Positions 34,561 through 43,520 of a DNA stretch of 45,510 nucleotides are shown piece after piece. The translations under genes and the position numbers were made by a program. Position 1 is the first letter of the stretch. The number at the start of each line of letters is the position of its first letter. The stretch is taken from contig JAISOU010000063.1 of NCBI GenBank assembly GCA_031275395.1, positions 1 to 45,510 on the forward strand, given 5' to 3'. This DNA comes from Helicobacteraceae bacterium (GTDB taxonomy: Bacteria; Campylobacterota; Campylobacteria; Campylobacterales; SZUA-545). The notes under the pieces were generated by a model. It did no database searches and was not told the DNA's origin. It worked only from the letters and a program-made list of their open reading frames with translations.

Positions 34561-35734
34561 TCTTTATAAAAGAGCGTATATCCTCTTTTAACATCGAGAT
34601 TCCTATATCGTATAGCTCTCTAGCCTTAACGCCTTTTATATATCCGTCGCCTAACTTTGAAACGCGCAAAACTCCCTCTTGAAGCAACCTTTTTTCTAAT
34701 TTTTGAGTATCTAGCAAAGGATTCTTGTTTAAATCTCTAACATAGTAATCCGCGTAGGAATCGTATTGCGCGCCCAGATTGATTATCGAGCCTTCAAATC
34801 TTTTCATATAACGATACGGCACGGTATAGCTTTGCTCTATATGGTGAATAAAAGTTAGCGAGTTTAAACCCGTTCCAAAAAGGAGAATCCACGCGTCGTT
34901 TTTGACCAAATTCGCAAATACGGAAGCCTCGCCAAAGCTATCGTTATTTGCCGTAAGAAAATCCTCGATCAAAGCGCCGCGCCCCGCTACCGAAAATATA
35001 GGATGTAAATTGCGAACGACCCCCTTTTGTTTTCTAAACGCTTCGGTAAGAACGCCGACGCAAGAAGGGGTATTTTGAACGTCAAACGGTTCGTTTTTGC
35101 AAAAGCTATAGGTAAATACCGGAAATAAGAGGTTTCCCGACAGCCCGACAACCTTAATAAACGAGGCGATAAGCGCGTCGAAAAACCAAGCGCGATCCGT
35201 CGTTCCCAAAGCTCCAAAAGACGAAATATCGGAATGGGTAAAAACTGCGTCGCCCTCTTTAATAAAATCTAGCGCGGCGACTAAATCCGACGATCGGATT
35301 TTACGAGCGCCGCTTTTATAAAGACATGGAAGCTCGTCTTCGTCAATTTCGATCTTTACTAACCCTTCTCCCTCCATAATTAAGAGGTCGCCTTTTAGTA
35401 TAGTCGTCTTAATTAGCGCCGTTTGCGTCGCCTCCCATACGGCGATCGCCTCCGCGCGCGCGACAAGCGTATCGCCAATATAATATGGCGCTTTATAAAC
35501 CGCGCTTTGCTTCATACATATCGATTTCCCCCCCGGTAGGTATTCGCCGTATAATCTCGATAAAAGCGAATGCAAAAGAGCGGTGTAACCTAACCGTTTT
35601 TTGAAACGAGACGATTCGGCAAATTGCGAAGAGGTATGAAGAGCGCTTACGTCGCCGCAGATAAAGGCAAACTCTCTGTGAAGCTCTTCCGATATATAGG
35701 TTTCAAAACTAGCTTTTTGACCCGCTTTTAACAC
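34550..35734 (-). CDS. Fusion of MaoC-like hot-dog domain and AAC(3)-family N-acyltransferase
   Basis: A 394-residue two-domain protein. Residues 1-130 resemble MaoC-like dehydratases/thioesterases, with D28 and H33 in CGDVSALH at the expected catalytic spacing and LPGG following. Residues 145-390 follow the aminoglycoside N3-acetyltransferase family: FTHSDISSFGAL, then TPSCVGVLTEAFR, RNLHPIFSVAGRGALIEDF and LLFGTGLNSLTFIHHIEQ. In surface-glycan clusters such proteins acylate an amino sugar. With the ACP gene directly upstream (adjacent, no gap) I infer that the acyl donor is an acyl-ACP and not acetyl-CoA. It is not expected to be an antibiotic-resistance gene. C. jejuni has AAC(3)-like genes (Cj1296/Cj1297) in the matching place. 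Confidence 0.8.
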   Translation of the reverse strand: MLKAGQKASFETYISEELHREFAFICGDVSALHTSSQFAESSRFKKRLGYTALLHSLLSRLYGEYLPGGKSICMKQSAVYKAPYYIGDTLVARAEAIAVWEATQTALIKTTILKGDLLIMEGEGLVKIEIDEDELPCLYKSGARKIRSSDLVAALDFIKEGDAVFTHSDISSFGALGTTDRAWFFDALIASFIKVVGLSGNLLFPVFTYSFCKNEPFDVQNTPSCVGVLTEAFRKQKGVVRNLHPIFSVAGRGALIEDFLTANNDSFGEASVFANLVKNDAWILLFGTGLNSLTFIHHIEQSYTVPYRYMKRFEGSIINLGAQYDSYADYYVRDLNKNPLLDTQKLEKRLLQEGVLRVSKLGDGYIKGVKARELYDIGISMLKEDIRSFIKIGN

Positions 35735-35956
35735 CTATCGGCCCCCAAAAATCTTTAGAAGATCGCCGTAGTTTTCTATCTCGGAGCTTTGCTTTGAGGT
35801 AATAGCGATTCCGGTAGCGTTGGAAAGCTCCATAATCAAAATAAGATGATTGAAAGAATCCCAACCTTCTACGACGTTTCGTTGAAGACCTTCGTCGATC
35901 GTATCTTCCGATACGCCCGTAACTTTTATAAATATCTCTTTAACTTTACTGGTCAA
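35735..35956 (-). CDS. Acyl carrier protein, specialised
   Basis: A 73-residue acyl carrier protein. S34 in GWDSFNHL is the phosphopantetheine attachment site; helices before and after fit the ACP four-helix fold. It differs from fatty-acid AcpP (no acidic DSLD motif), as do the dedicated ACPs of glycan and polyketide loci. Its start overlaps the FkbH-like gene by 4 bases and its stop abuts the MaoC-AAC(3) gene, so it is probably loaded with a glyceryl group by the FkbH-like protein and unloaded by the acyltransferase. A phosphopantetheinyl transferase is not in the window. Confidence 0.88.
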   Translation of the reverse strand: MTSKVKEIFIKVTGVSEDTIDEGLQRNVVEGWDSFNHLILIMELSNATGIAITSKQSSEIENYGDLLKIFGGR

Positions 35957-37686
35957 AATCGCTCCTCTACGTTTATATAATCTGGAAACTCTATATCAAA
36001 AATATCCGTCGAATACTCTTCGGCGCTATCGTTAAAACTTTCCAGCTTAAAGCCCATTCTTTTATAAAAATCTCTGGACGGAACGTTTTTTTGCGTAAAT
36101 ATAACTTTTGCTTTCGCTAAAATTCCGCCTTTTTCTTTAATACGTTTAAGTAGCGATTGCAAGAGCGCCTCTTCCGTCTTTTTTCCTATTACGCGGCAAG
36201 AAAGAAGAAAGGAGTCGATCTCCCAATATCCCTCGTAAGGAAGGGCTATTGCCGCGCCCGTAAGACCGCTTTCGCCAAAACGATCGGAAACGTAAGCGAC
36301 CAAAGCGATCGCGCCGTTTTTGATCATCTTTTCAATATCTCCCGTCGCGTAGCGTTTCGTCGTCATATTAAACTGGTTGGTCTTCTGCGTAAGCTGGGCT
36401 ACTCTTTGGATATTTTCGTCGCTGATCCCCGTTATTTTTATCGATATTTTAAGAGAGCTAAGAAACTCTTCGTAACTAAGATTCTCCGCAAACTCTCGTC
36501 TATTCTTTTCAGCTTGATACATAGCGCTTCGCATAGCGTCTTCAGCGGTATAATCTAAAGTCCCAAAAGGCGGAAGATCCCCCGCTAAAGAGGGATAATA
36601 AAGCGCGTCGTTAGGAAGCTCCGGTACAAATAGTTGAGGTAATTCTTTTCGCGCGCGATCTCTATTTATAGGATCGTCGTCTATAAAAACCATACTATCC
36701 AACCCTAAAGATAGTTCTTGCGCCAACTCTTTTATCGATTGCGCTTTGTCGTTCCAATTGATTCTATAAGCGGCAAAATCCGATTTTTTCAAGACCATAT
36801 ACGGGTGTTTTTCAAACATTTCCCATACGTCCGCTTCGTTATTGCGGCTTGATATGGCAAGGACGACGCCGCTTAAGCGAAACGCCGCCAACTGCCTTTG
36901 AAAATCGTAAAACGCTTTTCCCGCGCCGTTAGGGGAAAGCTCTACGCCGTTTATTCCGTCTTCGCCTATCACGCCGCCCCAAATAGTGTTGTCTAAGTCG
37001 ATAACGATCGCTTTTTTTCCTTTTCCCAATTTTAAAATAATATATTTAGCGTATTCGCGGGCAAGCGCCGGAAAAAGATCGGGGCGAACGCGAAAATCGC
37101 CTTCGTAATACAGCTTATAATCCAAGATATTATTTTTTCCTATCGAAGAGGCAAATCCGTCAAAATCAAAGATTTTAAGACGAGGGCGAGTTTCCGATAG
37201 AGATATAAGCTCTTCGTTTATATTGCGAAGCGTTCTAAAATACTCTATTTCGCGGACTCCCAACGGAGAATAGACGGGAATAGAGTAGTTTGAAAAAACG
37301 ATTAGCGAGCTTGCGTTCGACAATAATAAAAACAGAAGAGTTTTTATCTTATCAAAACCTTCGTTCAGAGCGGCTCTAATATCTCCGTCGTATGGATTTA
37401 GCGCTCGATCGCCTATTAAATCGTTAATATCTGAATGCAAAAAAATGATTTCTGGATTAAACTGATAAAGCGCTCCAGAGCTATCGGCAATATCGGATAG
37501 ATGCATAGAGTAAGGCGATAGATAAACCTCCGCGTTTATTCTATTTTTCCATAACGTTACCTTTAATATCTGATCAAACTTGGCGTTCGTGCCGCAACTA
37601 AGAATCGCTATCTTACAAGCGGCGTAGTCGCTTGGCGGTTTTGGCGCGTTTCTAAAAGCGGCGATATAATCGCTAAAGGTCGTCAT
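35953..37686 (-). CDS. FkbH-like HAD-IIIC protein with N-terminal extension and C-terminal GNAT domain
   Basis: A 577-residue protein. Residues 1-220 form an SGNH-like extension seen in long FkbH proteins. The HAD core begins at 226 with AIVIDLDNTIWGGVIG (D230, D232); VFIDDDPINRDRARKELP is the motif IV region. Residues 430-570 look like a GNAT acetyltransferase fold (FGESGLTGAAIAL, VIGKKTEEALLQSLL, KNVPSRDFYKRMGF). FkbH proteins dephosphorylate 1,3-bisphosphoglycerate and load the glyceryl unit on an ACP; the ACP gene overlaps its stop by 4 bases. C. jejuni Cj1302 is a comparable protein. The start overlaps the DUF4910 gene by 14 bases. Confidence 0.88.
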   Translation of the reverse strand: MTTFSDYIAAFRNAPKPPSDYAACKIAILSCGTNAKFDQILKVTLWKNRINAEVYLSPYSMHLSDIADSSGALYQFNPEIIFLHSDINDLIGDRALNPYDGDIRAALNEGFDKIKTLLFLLLSNASSLIVFSNYSIPVYSPLGVREIEYFRTLRNINEELISLSETRPRLKIFDFDGFASSIGKNNILDYKLYYEGDFRVRPDLFPALAREYAKYIILKLGKGKKAIVIDLDNTIWGGVIGEDGINGVELSPNGAGKAFYDFQRQLAAFRLSGVVLAISSRNNEADVWEMFEKHPYMVLKKSDFAAYRINWNDKAQSIKELAQELSLGLDSMVFIDDDPINRDRARKELPQLFVPELPNDALYYPSLAGDLPPFGTLDYTAEDAMRSAMYQAEKNRREFAENLSYEEFLSSLKISIKITGISDENIQRVAQLTQKTNQFNMTTKRYATGDIEKMIKNGAIALVAYVSDRFGESGLTGAAIALPYEGYWEIDSFLLSCRVIGKKTEEALLQSLLKRIKEKGGILAKAKVIFTQKNVPSRDFYKRMGFKLESFNDSAEEYSTDIFDIEFPDYINVEERF

Positions 37687-38965
37687 TTTTTTCTATAAGC
37701 CCCGCTTTTTCAAGCGCGTTGGCGGTTTCTATCAGATCGATCGCGCAAACTCCGAGTATTTCCGCGATACCGATCAGATCGTTTGTTCCGTCCGCGTACG
37801 CTAAAAAATCCATCAAGATTTTCGCTCCATTGGCGCTTCCTTTCATACTTATCGTAGGATAAAGGTTGCGCTTGCTCATCTGAGGTTCGCATAAAACCGT
37901 ATTTTTATAAACGTAGTTAGCCTCCGCTATCTCTATGCAACTTTTGACGGCGTTAAATCCTCCTTCAAGTCCCGACGGAGAGATAAACGCCATATCGTCT
38001 AACGAAGTGTGATATTCGGGATATTCGCCAAACTTGGAGCGCATAATAGAACAAACGGGCAAATCGACGCCCGGAGCGCAGTATTGTCTCTCGTCGCTAC
38101 CTCTATTCAAAAACGAATATTGTTTGAAATCTGGAGCGATTTGTTTAAGCGTATGAACGGCAATTCTATCGGCTAAAGTATTTGCGTATCTGGAAGAGAG
38201 ATAGGAGTAACATCGATCGTCGCCAACGCAACTAAGCGCGAATCCAGCCGCCATTTTTTCTTTTAGCGTTTTTAGATTCTTGCTTAAATATACGATCGAG
38301 CCTATAGTTTCGGGTATAAAAACTATGCGATAGGTATAGCGGCGAGGCGCTTCTTGCAAATAGCGAGCGAGCGCGGTCGCTACTACGGGGCTAGAAAGTT
38401 CGTTGTTCGCCATAGACGGGTGGCAGATATAAGCCGAGAGAAAAATCTCTTTTTCGCTTTTGCCTTTAATAAGAAGCTCGCCGTACGTCAAATGTCCGGC
38501 GAAATGGCGAGCGTCTATATAGACGCGATATTTTTTATCGGGTTCTTTTCTAAGCTCCAGTCTTTGATTATGCGTAAGGCAAAATCCCCAATCTTTTTGA
38601 TAGTAAGAGGTAACGTAAGGAATGGCGTCGGGAAGCTCGGGCAGAGAATACAGACGAGAATCTAACTTTGCAAAGTCGAGCGTTTCGTCTATCGCCGTCG
38701 AATAGCCTACGATATGCAAATTGTGCTTTTTAAAATCGACGATTCGATCGCCCTTGTCGTTTGCGATAAAGGCGTCGTTTATCTCCCACTCTTCGGGAAT
38801 TGTCCAATCGAACGCTTTCGCGCCCGTCGGTTCTTTATGAATTTGCAATTCCGGAAGGATCGCCTTAATATACCGCAAGGTTTCGTTTATCCCTTTGCCC
38901 GTTATACTGCGGCAGATTGGATAGAGATCGCTTGCCCATCGGTACATTTGGTCGCCTACGCTCAT
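37673..38965 (-). CDS. DUF4910/DUF2172 aminopeptidase-like protein (Cj1295-like)
   Basis: A 430-residue protein of the DUF4910/DUF2172 type with an M28-like metallopeptidase fold: SAYICHPSMANNELSS, IPETIGS, RGSDERQYC and EYHTSLDD carry the candidate zinc ligands. The last 80 residues form a winged-helix-like tail. C. jejuni Cj1295 belongs to this family and has been linked to adding 2,3-di-O-methylglycerate to the pseudaminic acid on flagellin. The neighbours here (FkbH-like, ACP, AAC(3)-like, methyltransferase) fit the same chemistry. Whether it hydrolyses or forms an amide is unknown. It starts 12 bases after ppk2. Confidence 0.85.
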   Translation of the reverse strand: MSVGDQMYRWASDLYPICRSITGKGINETLRYIKAILPELQIHKEPTGAKAFDWTIPEEWEINDAFIANDKGDRIVDFKKHNLHIVGYSTAIDETLDFAKLDSRLYSLPELPDAIPYVTSYYQKDWGFCLTHNQRLELRKEPDKKYRVYIDARHFAGHLTYGELLIKGKSEKEIFLSAYICHPSMANNELSSPVVATALARYLQEAPRRYTYRIVFIPETIGSIVYLSKNLKTLKEKMAAGFALSCVGDDRCYSYLSSRYANTLADRIAVHTLKQIAPDFKQYSFLNRGSDERQYCAPGVDLPVCSIMRSKFGEYPEYHTSLDDMAFISPSGLEGGFNAVKSCIEIAEANYVYKNTVLCEPQMSKRNLYPTISMKGSANGAKILMDFLAYADGTNDLIGIAEILGVCAIDLIETANALEKAGLIEKNDDL

Positions 38966-38977
38966 CGATCGTCTTTG

Positions 38978-39886
38978 TTAATCGTCGATCTTTTCAAAGC
39001 GGTGGTAACGACCGACGACGGCTGGATCTGGACTTAGGGATATTTTTGTTTTCGCTTTGGCGTCGTAATCGATAACCGATAAAACGTAACGGATCGACTC
39101 TAAACGCGCCACCGCCTTATCGTTGCTATTTACGATAATCCACGGACTAAAGCGCGTGTGCGTTCTGCTGAACATCTGTTCTTTATAGAAGGTAAATTCG
39201 TCCCATTTTTTCTGCGCCTGTTTATCTACGGGGCTAAGTTTCCACTGCTTTAGCGGATTATGTTCGCGCGAGGTGAATCTCTCTTGCTGCGTGTCTTTCG
39301 ATACGCTAAACCAAAACTTAATCAAAATAATCCCGTCGTTGATAAGCGACTGCTCGATCTCGGGCGCTTCGTGCATAAAGCGTTCGTATTGATCTTTTGT
39401 GCAAAAGCCAAACACCGGTTCGACGACGGCGCGATTATACCAACTGCGGTCGAAAAAGACGATCTCGCCCGGATTCGGCAGTTGCGCCATATAGCGCTGA
39501 AAGTAAAACTGTCCCGCTTCGACCTCCGTAGGTTTCGGTAGAGCCACGACGCGGTATTTGCGGGGATTGAGCGCTTCGGTAAAGCGTTTGATCGCGCCGC
39601 CCTTGCCCGCCGCGTCCCGTCCTTCAAATAAGATCGCCACGCGCTGTTTCGTTTCCGCGACCCAATTTTGCATCTTGATCAGCTCGCCTTGAAGTTTTTC
39701 AAGCTCTTTGTTGTATTCGACCATTCTGAGCGCTTTGTTTAGCCGCGCTTTGCCTACGATCTTCTTTAATCCCGCGTCGGATTTAAGCAATCCGAGTTTC
39801 GCTCTAAAATTGGCGGCTCTGGCTTTGCTTTCCGCGTCCGTTAATTTGGAGGCGATAAACTCAAAATCCGCGAATAGGCTTTCCAT
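38978..39886 (-). CDS. ppk2: Polyphosphate kinase 2 family protein
   Basis: A 302-residue PPK2 enzyme: Walker A FEGRDAAGKGGAIKRF, PTEVEAGQFYFQRY, the Walker B-like FFDRSWYNRAVVEP and the lid with TSREHNPLKQWKLSPVD. It transfers phosphate between polyphosphate and nucleoside di- or monophosphates; class I members mainly make ATP or GTP from ADP or GDP. AAAGGAG precedes the ATG. It is 12 bases upstream of the glycan operon on the same strand, so the two may be co-transcribed, but no functional link is obvious. Confidence 0.94.
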   Translation of the reverse strand: MESLFADFEFIASKLTDAESKARAANFRAKLGLLKSDAGLKKIVGKARLNKALRMVEYNKELEKLQGELIKMQNWVAETKQRVAILFEGRDAAGKGGAIKRFTEALNPRKYRVVALPKPTEVEAGQFYFQRYMAQLPNPGEIVFFDRSWYNRAVVEPVFGFCTKDQYERFMHEAPEIEQSLINDGIILIKFWFSVSKDTQQERFTSREHNPLKQWKLSPVDKQAQKKWDEFTFYKEQMFSRTHTRFSPWIIVNSNDKAVARLESIRYVLSVIDYDAKAKTKISLSPDPAVVGRYHRFEKIDD

Positions 39887-39938
39887 AATGCTCCTTTGTT
39901 ATAAAATTAGCAAAATCATAGCTAGAAAACGAATAATT

Positions 39939-40403
39939 ATGTTTGAAATTGTCTTGCTTTCGCCGAAAATCCCGCAAAACGTCGGCGCGATCGGGCGGCT
40001 TTGCGTTTGCGCGGGCGCGAAACTAAGCGCGATCGCTCCGACGCCGATCGACTTTGACGATAGGAAACTGCGCCGCGCCGGATTGGATTATTGGCGCTAT
40101 TTAGATTTTTCTCTTTGGGATAACTTAGAGCTGTTTTTGGCGAAAAATCCGACTTGCGATCGGGATTTTTTCTTTACGACAAAGGTCGATCGCCCCTATT
40201 TTCACGCTTCGTTTCAAGCGGGCGATCGGTTTTGGTTTGGCTCGGAAGACGCGGGATTGCCGGAGGATTTCTGGCGCGCCTATTCGGATCGGGCGCTGAC
40301 GATCCCGATGAAAAAGCCCTTTCGCAGTCTAAATCTGGCAAACGCCGCGTCGATCGTCGTTTATGAAGGAATCAGGCAAAATTACGCTACTTTTACGGCT
40401 TAA
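39939..40403 (+). CDS. trmL: tRNA (cytidine/uridine-2'-O-)-methyltransferase TrmL
   Basis: A 154-residue SPOUT methyltransferase. Motif 1 SPKIPQNVGAIGRLC, motif 2 FWFGSEDAGLPEDFW and motif 3 LNLANAASIVVYEGIRQ form the SAM-binding trefoil knot. TrmL methylates the wobble nucleotide of leucine tRNAs. The frame opens far upstream (39708) but that part is antisense to ppk2; the ATG at 39939 gives the normal N-terminus and length. The gap to the divergent ppk2 is 52 bases. Confidence 0.94.
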   Translation: MFEIVLLSPKIPQNVGAIGRLCVCAGAKLSAIAPTPIDFDDRKLRRAGLDYWRYLDFSLWDNLELFLAKNPTCDRDFFFTTKVDRPYFHASFQAGDRFWFGSEDAGLPEDFWRAYSDRALTIPMKKPFRSLNLANAASIVVYEGIRQNYATFTA

Positions 40404-40416
40404 TTTAGGTTTTTCT

Positions 40417-41364
40417 ATGATTTCAGGTTCAAAGACGCAAATAAAGAGAGGCAAAATTAAGAAAATTATAAAGCTCGCCGCTTCGTTTGTGTTGGTCGGT
40501 CTGACGGTTACGATCGTCGCCTACGTTCCGTTCTACGTCGAAGAGAAAGAAAAGAATCTCGCGTCGATTGCGGTCGATGCGGCGACGAGCGAGTTTTCGC
40601 AATGGCTGGAAGACTTTAGCCGGATTGCCGAGGGGCTTTCAAAAATACCCGTCATAAGAAACGGCAAGATCTCCGATATAACCGCTTTTTTAAGCGACTA
40701 CGGGCGAACGGCGCCAAAAGAGATTGAAAAAATTGTCTATATCGATAAAAACGGCAAAGGCTACTACCACACGGGCGAGGTTTTCGACCTATCTGATCGC
40801 GTCTATTTTCGCTCTATTATGGTTGATAAAAGCGCCGATCGTATCGTCGCAAATCCTTTTGCGGCGCGAAGTACGGGCAATCTGATTATGGCGATCGTCT
40901 ATGCCGTTAAAGACGCTTCAGATAACGTAAAAGGGGCGGTTTTTGTATCGATAAACGCCGAGAAACTTGGCGAAAAAACGCAAAAGTTGCGCTTTTCAAA
41001 CGACTCCTACGGCTGGGTGATCGACGGCGCGGGAAGAATCTTCGCTCATAACGACGAATCGATAACAAGTAAAATGACGATTCGCAGCTCTCCAGATTTT
41101 GATTTCAGAGGGCTTGCCGAGCATGAAAGAGAGATTGTCGGCGCCAACAAAAGCGGTCGCTTTTTCTATAACGATTCTCGCGGAAGAGACCGCGTCGTAT
41201 TTTATTCGCCTATCGGCGCTTCGCCTAACTGGGTCTATTGCGTTTCGATTGACAAAAACTTTTTTCGCGGCAATCGAGCGATATTGTTAGCCGCGCTGAT
41301 CGCGGTCGCTCTATTTTCGTTTCTAACCGTTTTGATCGTAAAGGACGTTGATTTTAAGCGCTAA
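40417..41364 (+). CDS. Cache-domain membrane protein without signalling domain
   Basis: A 315-residue protein: a cytoplasmic basic N-terminus, a membrane helix (about residues 20-40), a periplasmic double-Cache-like sensor domain, and a second helix (about 285-308) followed by only a few residues (KDVDFKR). It has neither HAMP nor a methyl-accepting domain. Its sensor domain is clearly homologous to that of the chemoreceptor immediately downstream: compare IDKNGKGYYHTGEVFDLSDRVYF with [23 protein letters not shown] in pieces, and PFAARSTGNLIMA with [13 protein letters not shown]. The pair arose by tandem duplication. I take ATG 40417, 13 bases after trmL, with AGG upstream. Confidence 0.82.
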   Translation: MISGSKTQIKRGKIKKIIKLAASFVLVGLTVTIVAYVPFYVEEKEKNLASIAVDAATSEFSQWLEDFSRIAEGLSKIPVIRNGKISDITAFLSDYGRTAPKEIEKIVYIDKNGKGYYHTGEVFDLSDRVYFRSIMVDKSADRIVANPFAARSTGNLIMAIVYAVKDASDNVKGAVFVSINAEKLGEKTQKLRFSNDSYGWVIDGAGRIFAHNDESITSKMTIRSSPDFDFRGLAEHEREIVGANKSGRFFYNDSRGRDRVVFYSPIGASPNWVYCVSIDKNFFRGNRAILLAALIAVALFSFLTVLIVKDVDFKR

Positions 41365-41397
41365 ATGACGATATTAAAACAGACGAAAGGAAAATAG

Positions 41398-43299
41398 ATG
41401 AACATAAAGGGCGTTCGCCAAAAAACAATGTTGGTTATTTTAGCGCTATGCGTCGTTAGCGCGAGCGTTATGATCGCGATCGTGGAAAACAGAGTGGTTC
41501 AAAGCGAAAAATCGCTTACCCTAAAAACGGTGGAAGCGGGGAGCGAAGAGATTGCGCAGTGGATCGAAACGTATAAATTGTTTGTCGTAACATTGGCGAA
41601 CACGCCTATGATTCGCGGCGCAAACGAGGGGCGAGACGAAGTAAAAAAGTTCTTAACCGAATTTGGCAAAAATATGGATCCCGCCGTTCAAAGCCTTATT
41701 TTTATCGATCTAAACGGCAAAGGAATCTACCATACGGGCAGAGAGGGAGATTTATCCGATCGCGACTATTTCAAAACCGTAGTTTTAGAGCGAAAAACCA
41801 AGCTGTTGGTAACAAGTCCTTTTCTGGCAAGAAGCACGGGCGACGTGATCGTGGCGTTTGTTTCCGCGGTTTACGATCAGAACGAAAACCTGATCGGCGC
41901 GGTCTTCGCAAGCGTAGGAACAAAAGCGATCAGCGAGGTGGCAAAAAGGCTTAAAATCTCTGATAATACCGAAGGCTGGCTGATCGATAACTCGGGGTAT
42001 ATTTTCTCGCACCCAAACCCCAAAACTTTATTGACGATGACGATCGGCAAAAGCGCCGAATTTGGCTACGACGGCTTGGAGAATAACGTTAAAGAGATTC
42101 TTGGCGGCGTTTCGGGCGAAGCCTCTTTTATCGATCCAAACGGCGCGGACGCGCTTTTGTTTTACTCGCCGATCAAAAATTCGCCCGGCTGGGTTTATGG
42201 CGTCGCGATCGAATCGTCGTATTTTATGAAAACGCCGCGTATATTATTGTATGTGATGACGGCGTGTTTTGCGGCGATCTTAGGCGGCTTATGGCTGATC
42301 GTAACATCGCTCGTTAATCGTATCAAACGCGTTAGTAACTTTATGCGTGGCGTCGCCGAAACGCTCGATCTAAAGAATAAAGCGACGATTTTTAGCGCCG
42401 ACGAGATCGGACAGATCGGAACGGCGCTTAATTCGCTATTAGAAACTTTTGACGAAACGGTAAAAGAAACCTATAATAGCGCCGAATCAAACGCGAACGT
42501 TAGCGCAGAGTTAAACGTAACGGTAAACGAAATTGGCAAAGCGGCGGCGGGAGCGCAAGACTACGCGAAAAAAGCCGAATCGCAGATCGTCGAGATCGGC
42601 GCGGAAGTCAAGGCGTTAAGCGAATCCTTCGCGCGCGCCAATAGCGGGGCAAAAGATTCTAACTCGCAACTTCACTCTTTGTTAAGCGAGATCGAACATA
42701 TGGCTTCTTCGGTGCGCGAACGTAGCGTCGAGCAGGACGAACTTTCGCAAAAATTGACGCGCCTTAGCGAGCAAACCGAACAGATCAGGGGCGTTTTAAC
42801 GACGATTAACGACATCGCCGATCAAACTAATCTTTTAGCGCTAAACGCCGCGATCGAAGCGGCGCGGGCGGGCGAACACGGGCGCGGTTTTGCCGTCGTC
42901 GCCGACGAGGTGCGAAAACTCGCCGAGCGAACGCAAAAAACTCTCGGCGAGATTAACGCGACCTTAACGACGGTAACGCAATCGGTTTTAGAAAGTAGCG
43001 ACGAAATGCAAAAGAGCGCTAAAGCGAGCGAAGGGTTGGTTCAGATCGCCGATCAGGAAATAAGCAAAGTTAAAGGGGTCGTAGGCGTAATGCAAAACGC
43101 GGTTTCTTCGGTTGACGAGAGCGTAGAAAGATTGAAAAAATTGCTGACGACGACGGATATTTCCGTTGATAGTATGCGCGAAGTTTCCGCGATCACGGCA
43201 AAGAACGCTACTAACGTGGAGCAGATCGCCTCCGCGTGCGCGCGCCTCGATAGTCTTGCGGAGGAGCTAAAAGATCGTTTGCACCGATTTAAATTTTAA
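41398..43299 (+). CDS. Methyl-accepting chemotaxis protein, double-Cache sensor
   Basis: A 633-residue chemoreceptor: membrane helix (about residues 10-28), periplasmic double-Cache domain (about 35-275), second helix (about 280-302), HAMP (about 303-355) and a signalling domain whose tip is [18 protein letters not shown], ending DRLHRFKF. It senses a small ligand in the periplasm and controls CheA; no che genes are nearby. The ligand is unknown. AAAGGAAAAT precedes the ATG. It lies 33 bases after the Cache-only paralogue and probably shares its transcript. Confidence 0.95.
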   Translation: MNIKGVRQKTMLVILALCVVSASVMIAIVENRVVQSEKSLTLKTVEAGSEEIAQWIETYKLFVVTLANTPMIRGANEGRDEVKKFLTEFGKNMDPAVQSLIFIDLNGKGIYHTGREGDLSDRDYFKTVVLERKTKLLVTSPFLARSTGDVIVAFVSAVYDQNENLIGAVFASVGTKAISEVAKRLKISDNTEGWLIDNSGYIFSHPNPKTLLTMTIGKSAEFGYDGLENNVKEILGGVSGEASFIDPNGADALLFYSPIKNSPGWVYGVAIESSYFMKTPRILLYVMTACFAAILGGLWLIVTSLVNRIKRVSNFMRGVAETLDLKNKATIFSADEIGQIGTALNSLLETFDETVKETYNSAESNANVSAELNVTVNEIGKAAAGAQDYAKKAESQIVEIGAEVKALSESFARANSGAKDSNSQLHSLLSEIEHMASSVRERSVEQDELSQKLTRLSEQTEQIRGVLTTINDIADQTNLLALNAAIEAARAGEHGRGFAVVADEVRKLAERTQKTLGEINATLTTVTQSVLESSDEMQKSAKASEGLVQIADQEISKVKGVVGVMQNAVSSVDESVERLKKLLTTTDISVDSMREVSAITAKNATNVEQIASACARLDSLAEELKDRLHRFKF

Positions 43300-43520
43300 C
43301 GACGTCAAACGACTAAACAAACGAACGCGATTTCCGACGCTTTAACCGCGCAGGCGTATATAAAAGGCGGCTAGTCGCTTAAAAATCTATGGCGAAACAA
43401 CGTTTTTCAGTTTTGTAAAAAGGTCGATTTTTTAACCTTTGAAAACGATTTTGGATTGCAGTTTATCGCGAGAGCGATTTAAGAACCGTCAATCGCTTTT
43501 ATCTAAAGTAAAAAAGTTTT

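Noticed and set aside
34550-35734. Aminoglycoside resistance gene of the AAC(3) type
   Set aside because: The AAC(3)-like domain is fused to a MaoC-like domain and sits in a glycan operon with an ACP; sugar acylation is the better explanation.
43370-43500. Terminator hairpins after the chemoreceptor and moaA genes
   Set aside because: Short complementary stretches exist (AGCGATT with AATCGCT near 43470-43500), but loops are long and no T-run follows the stem.
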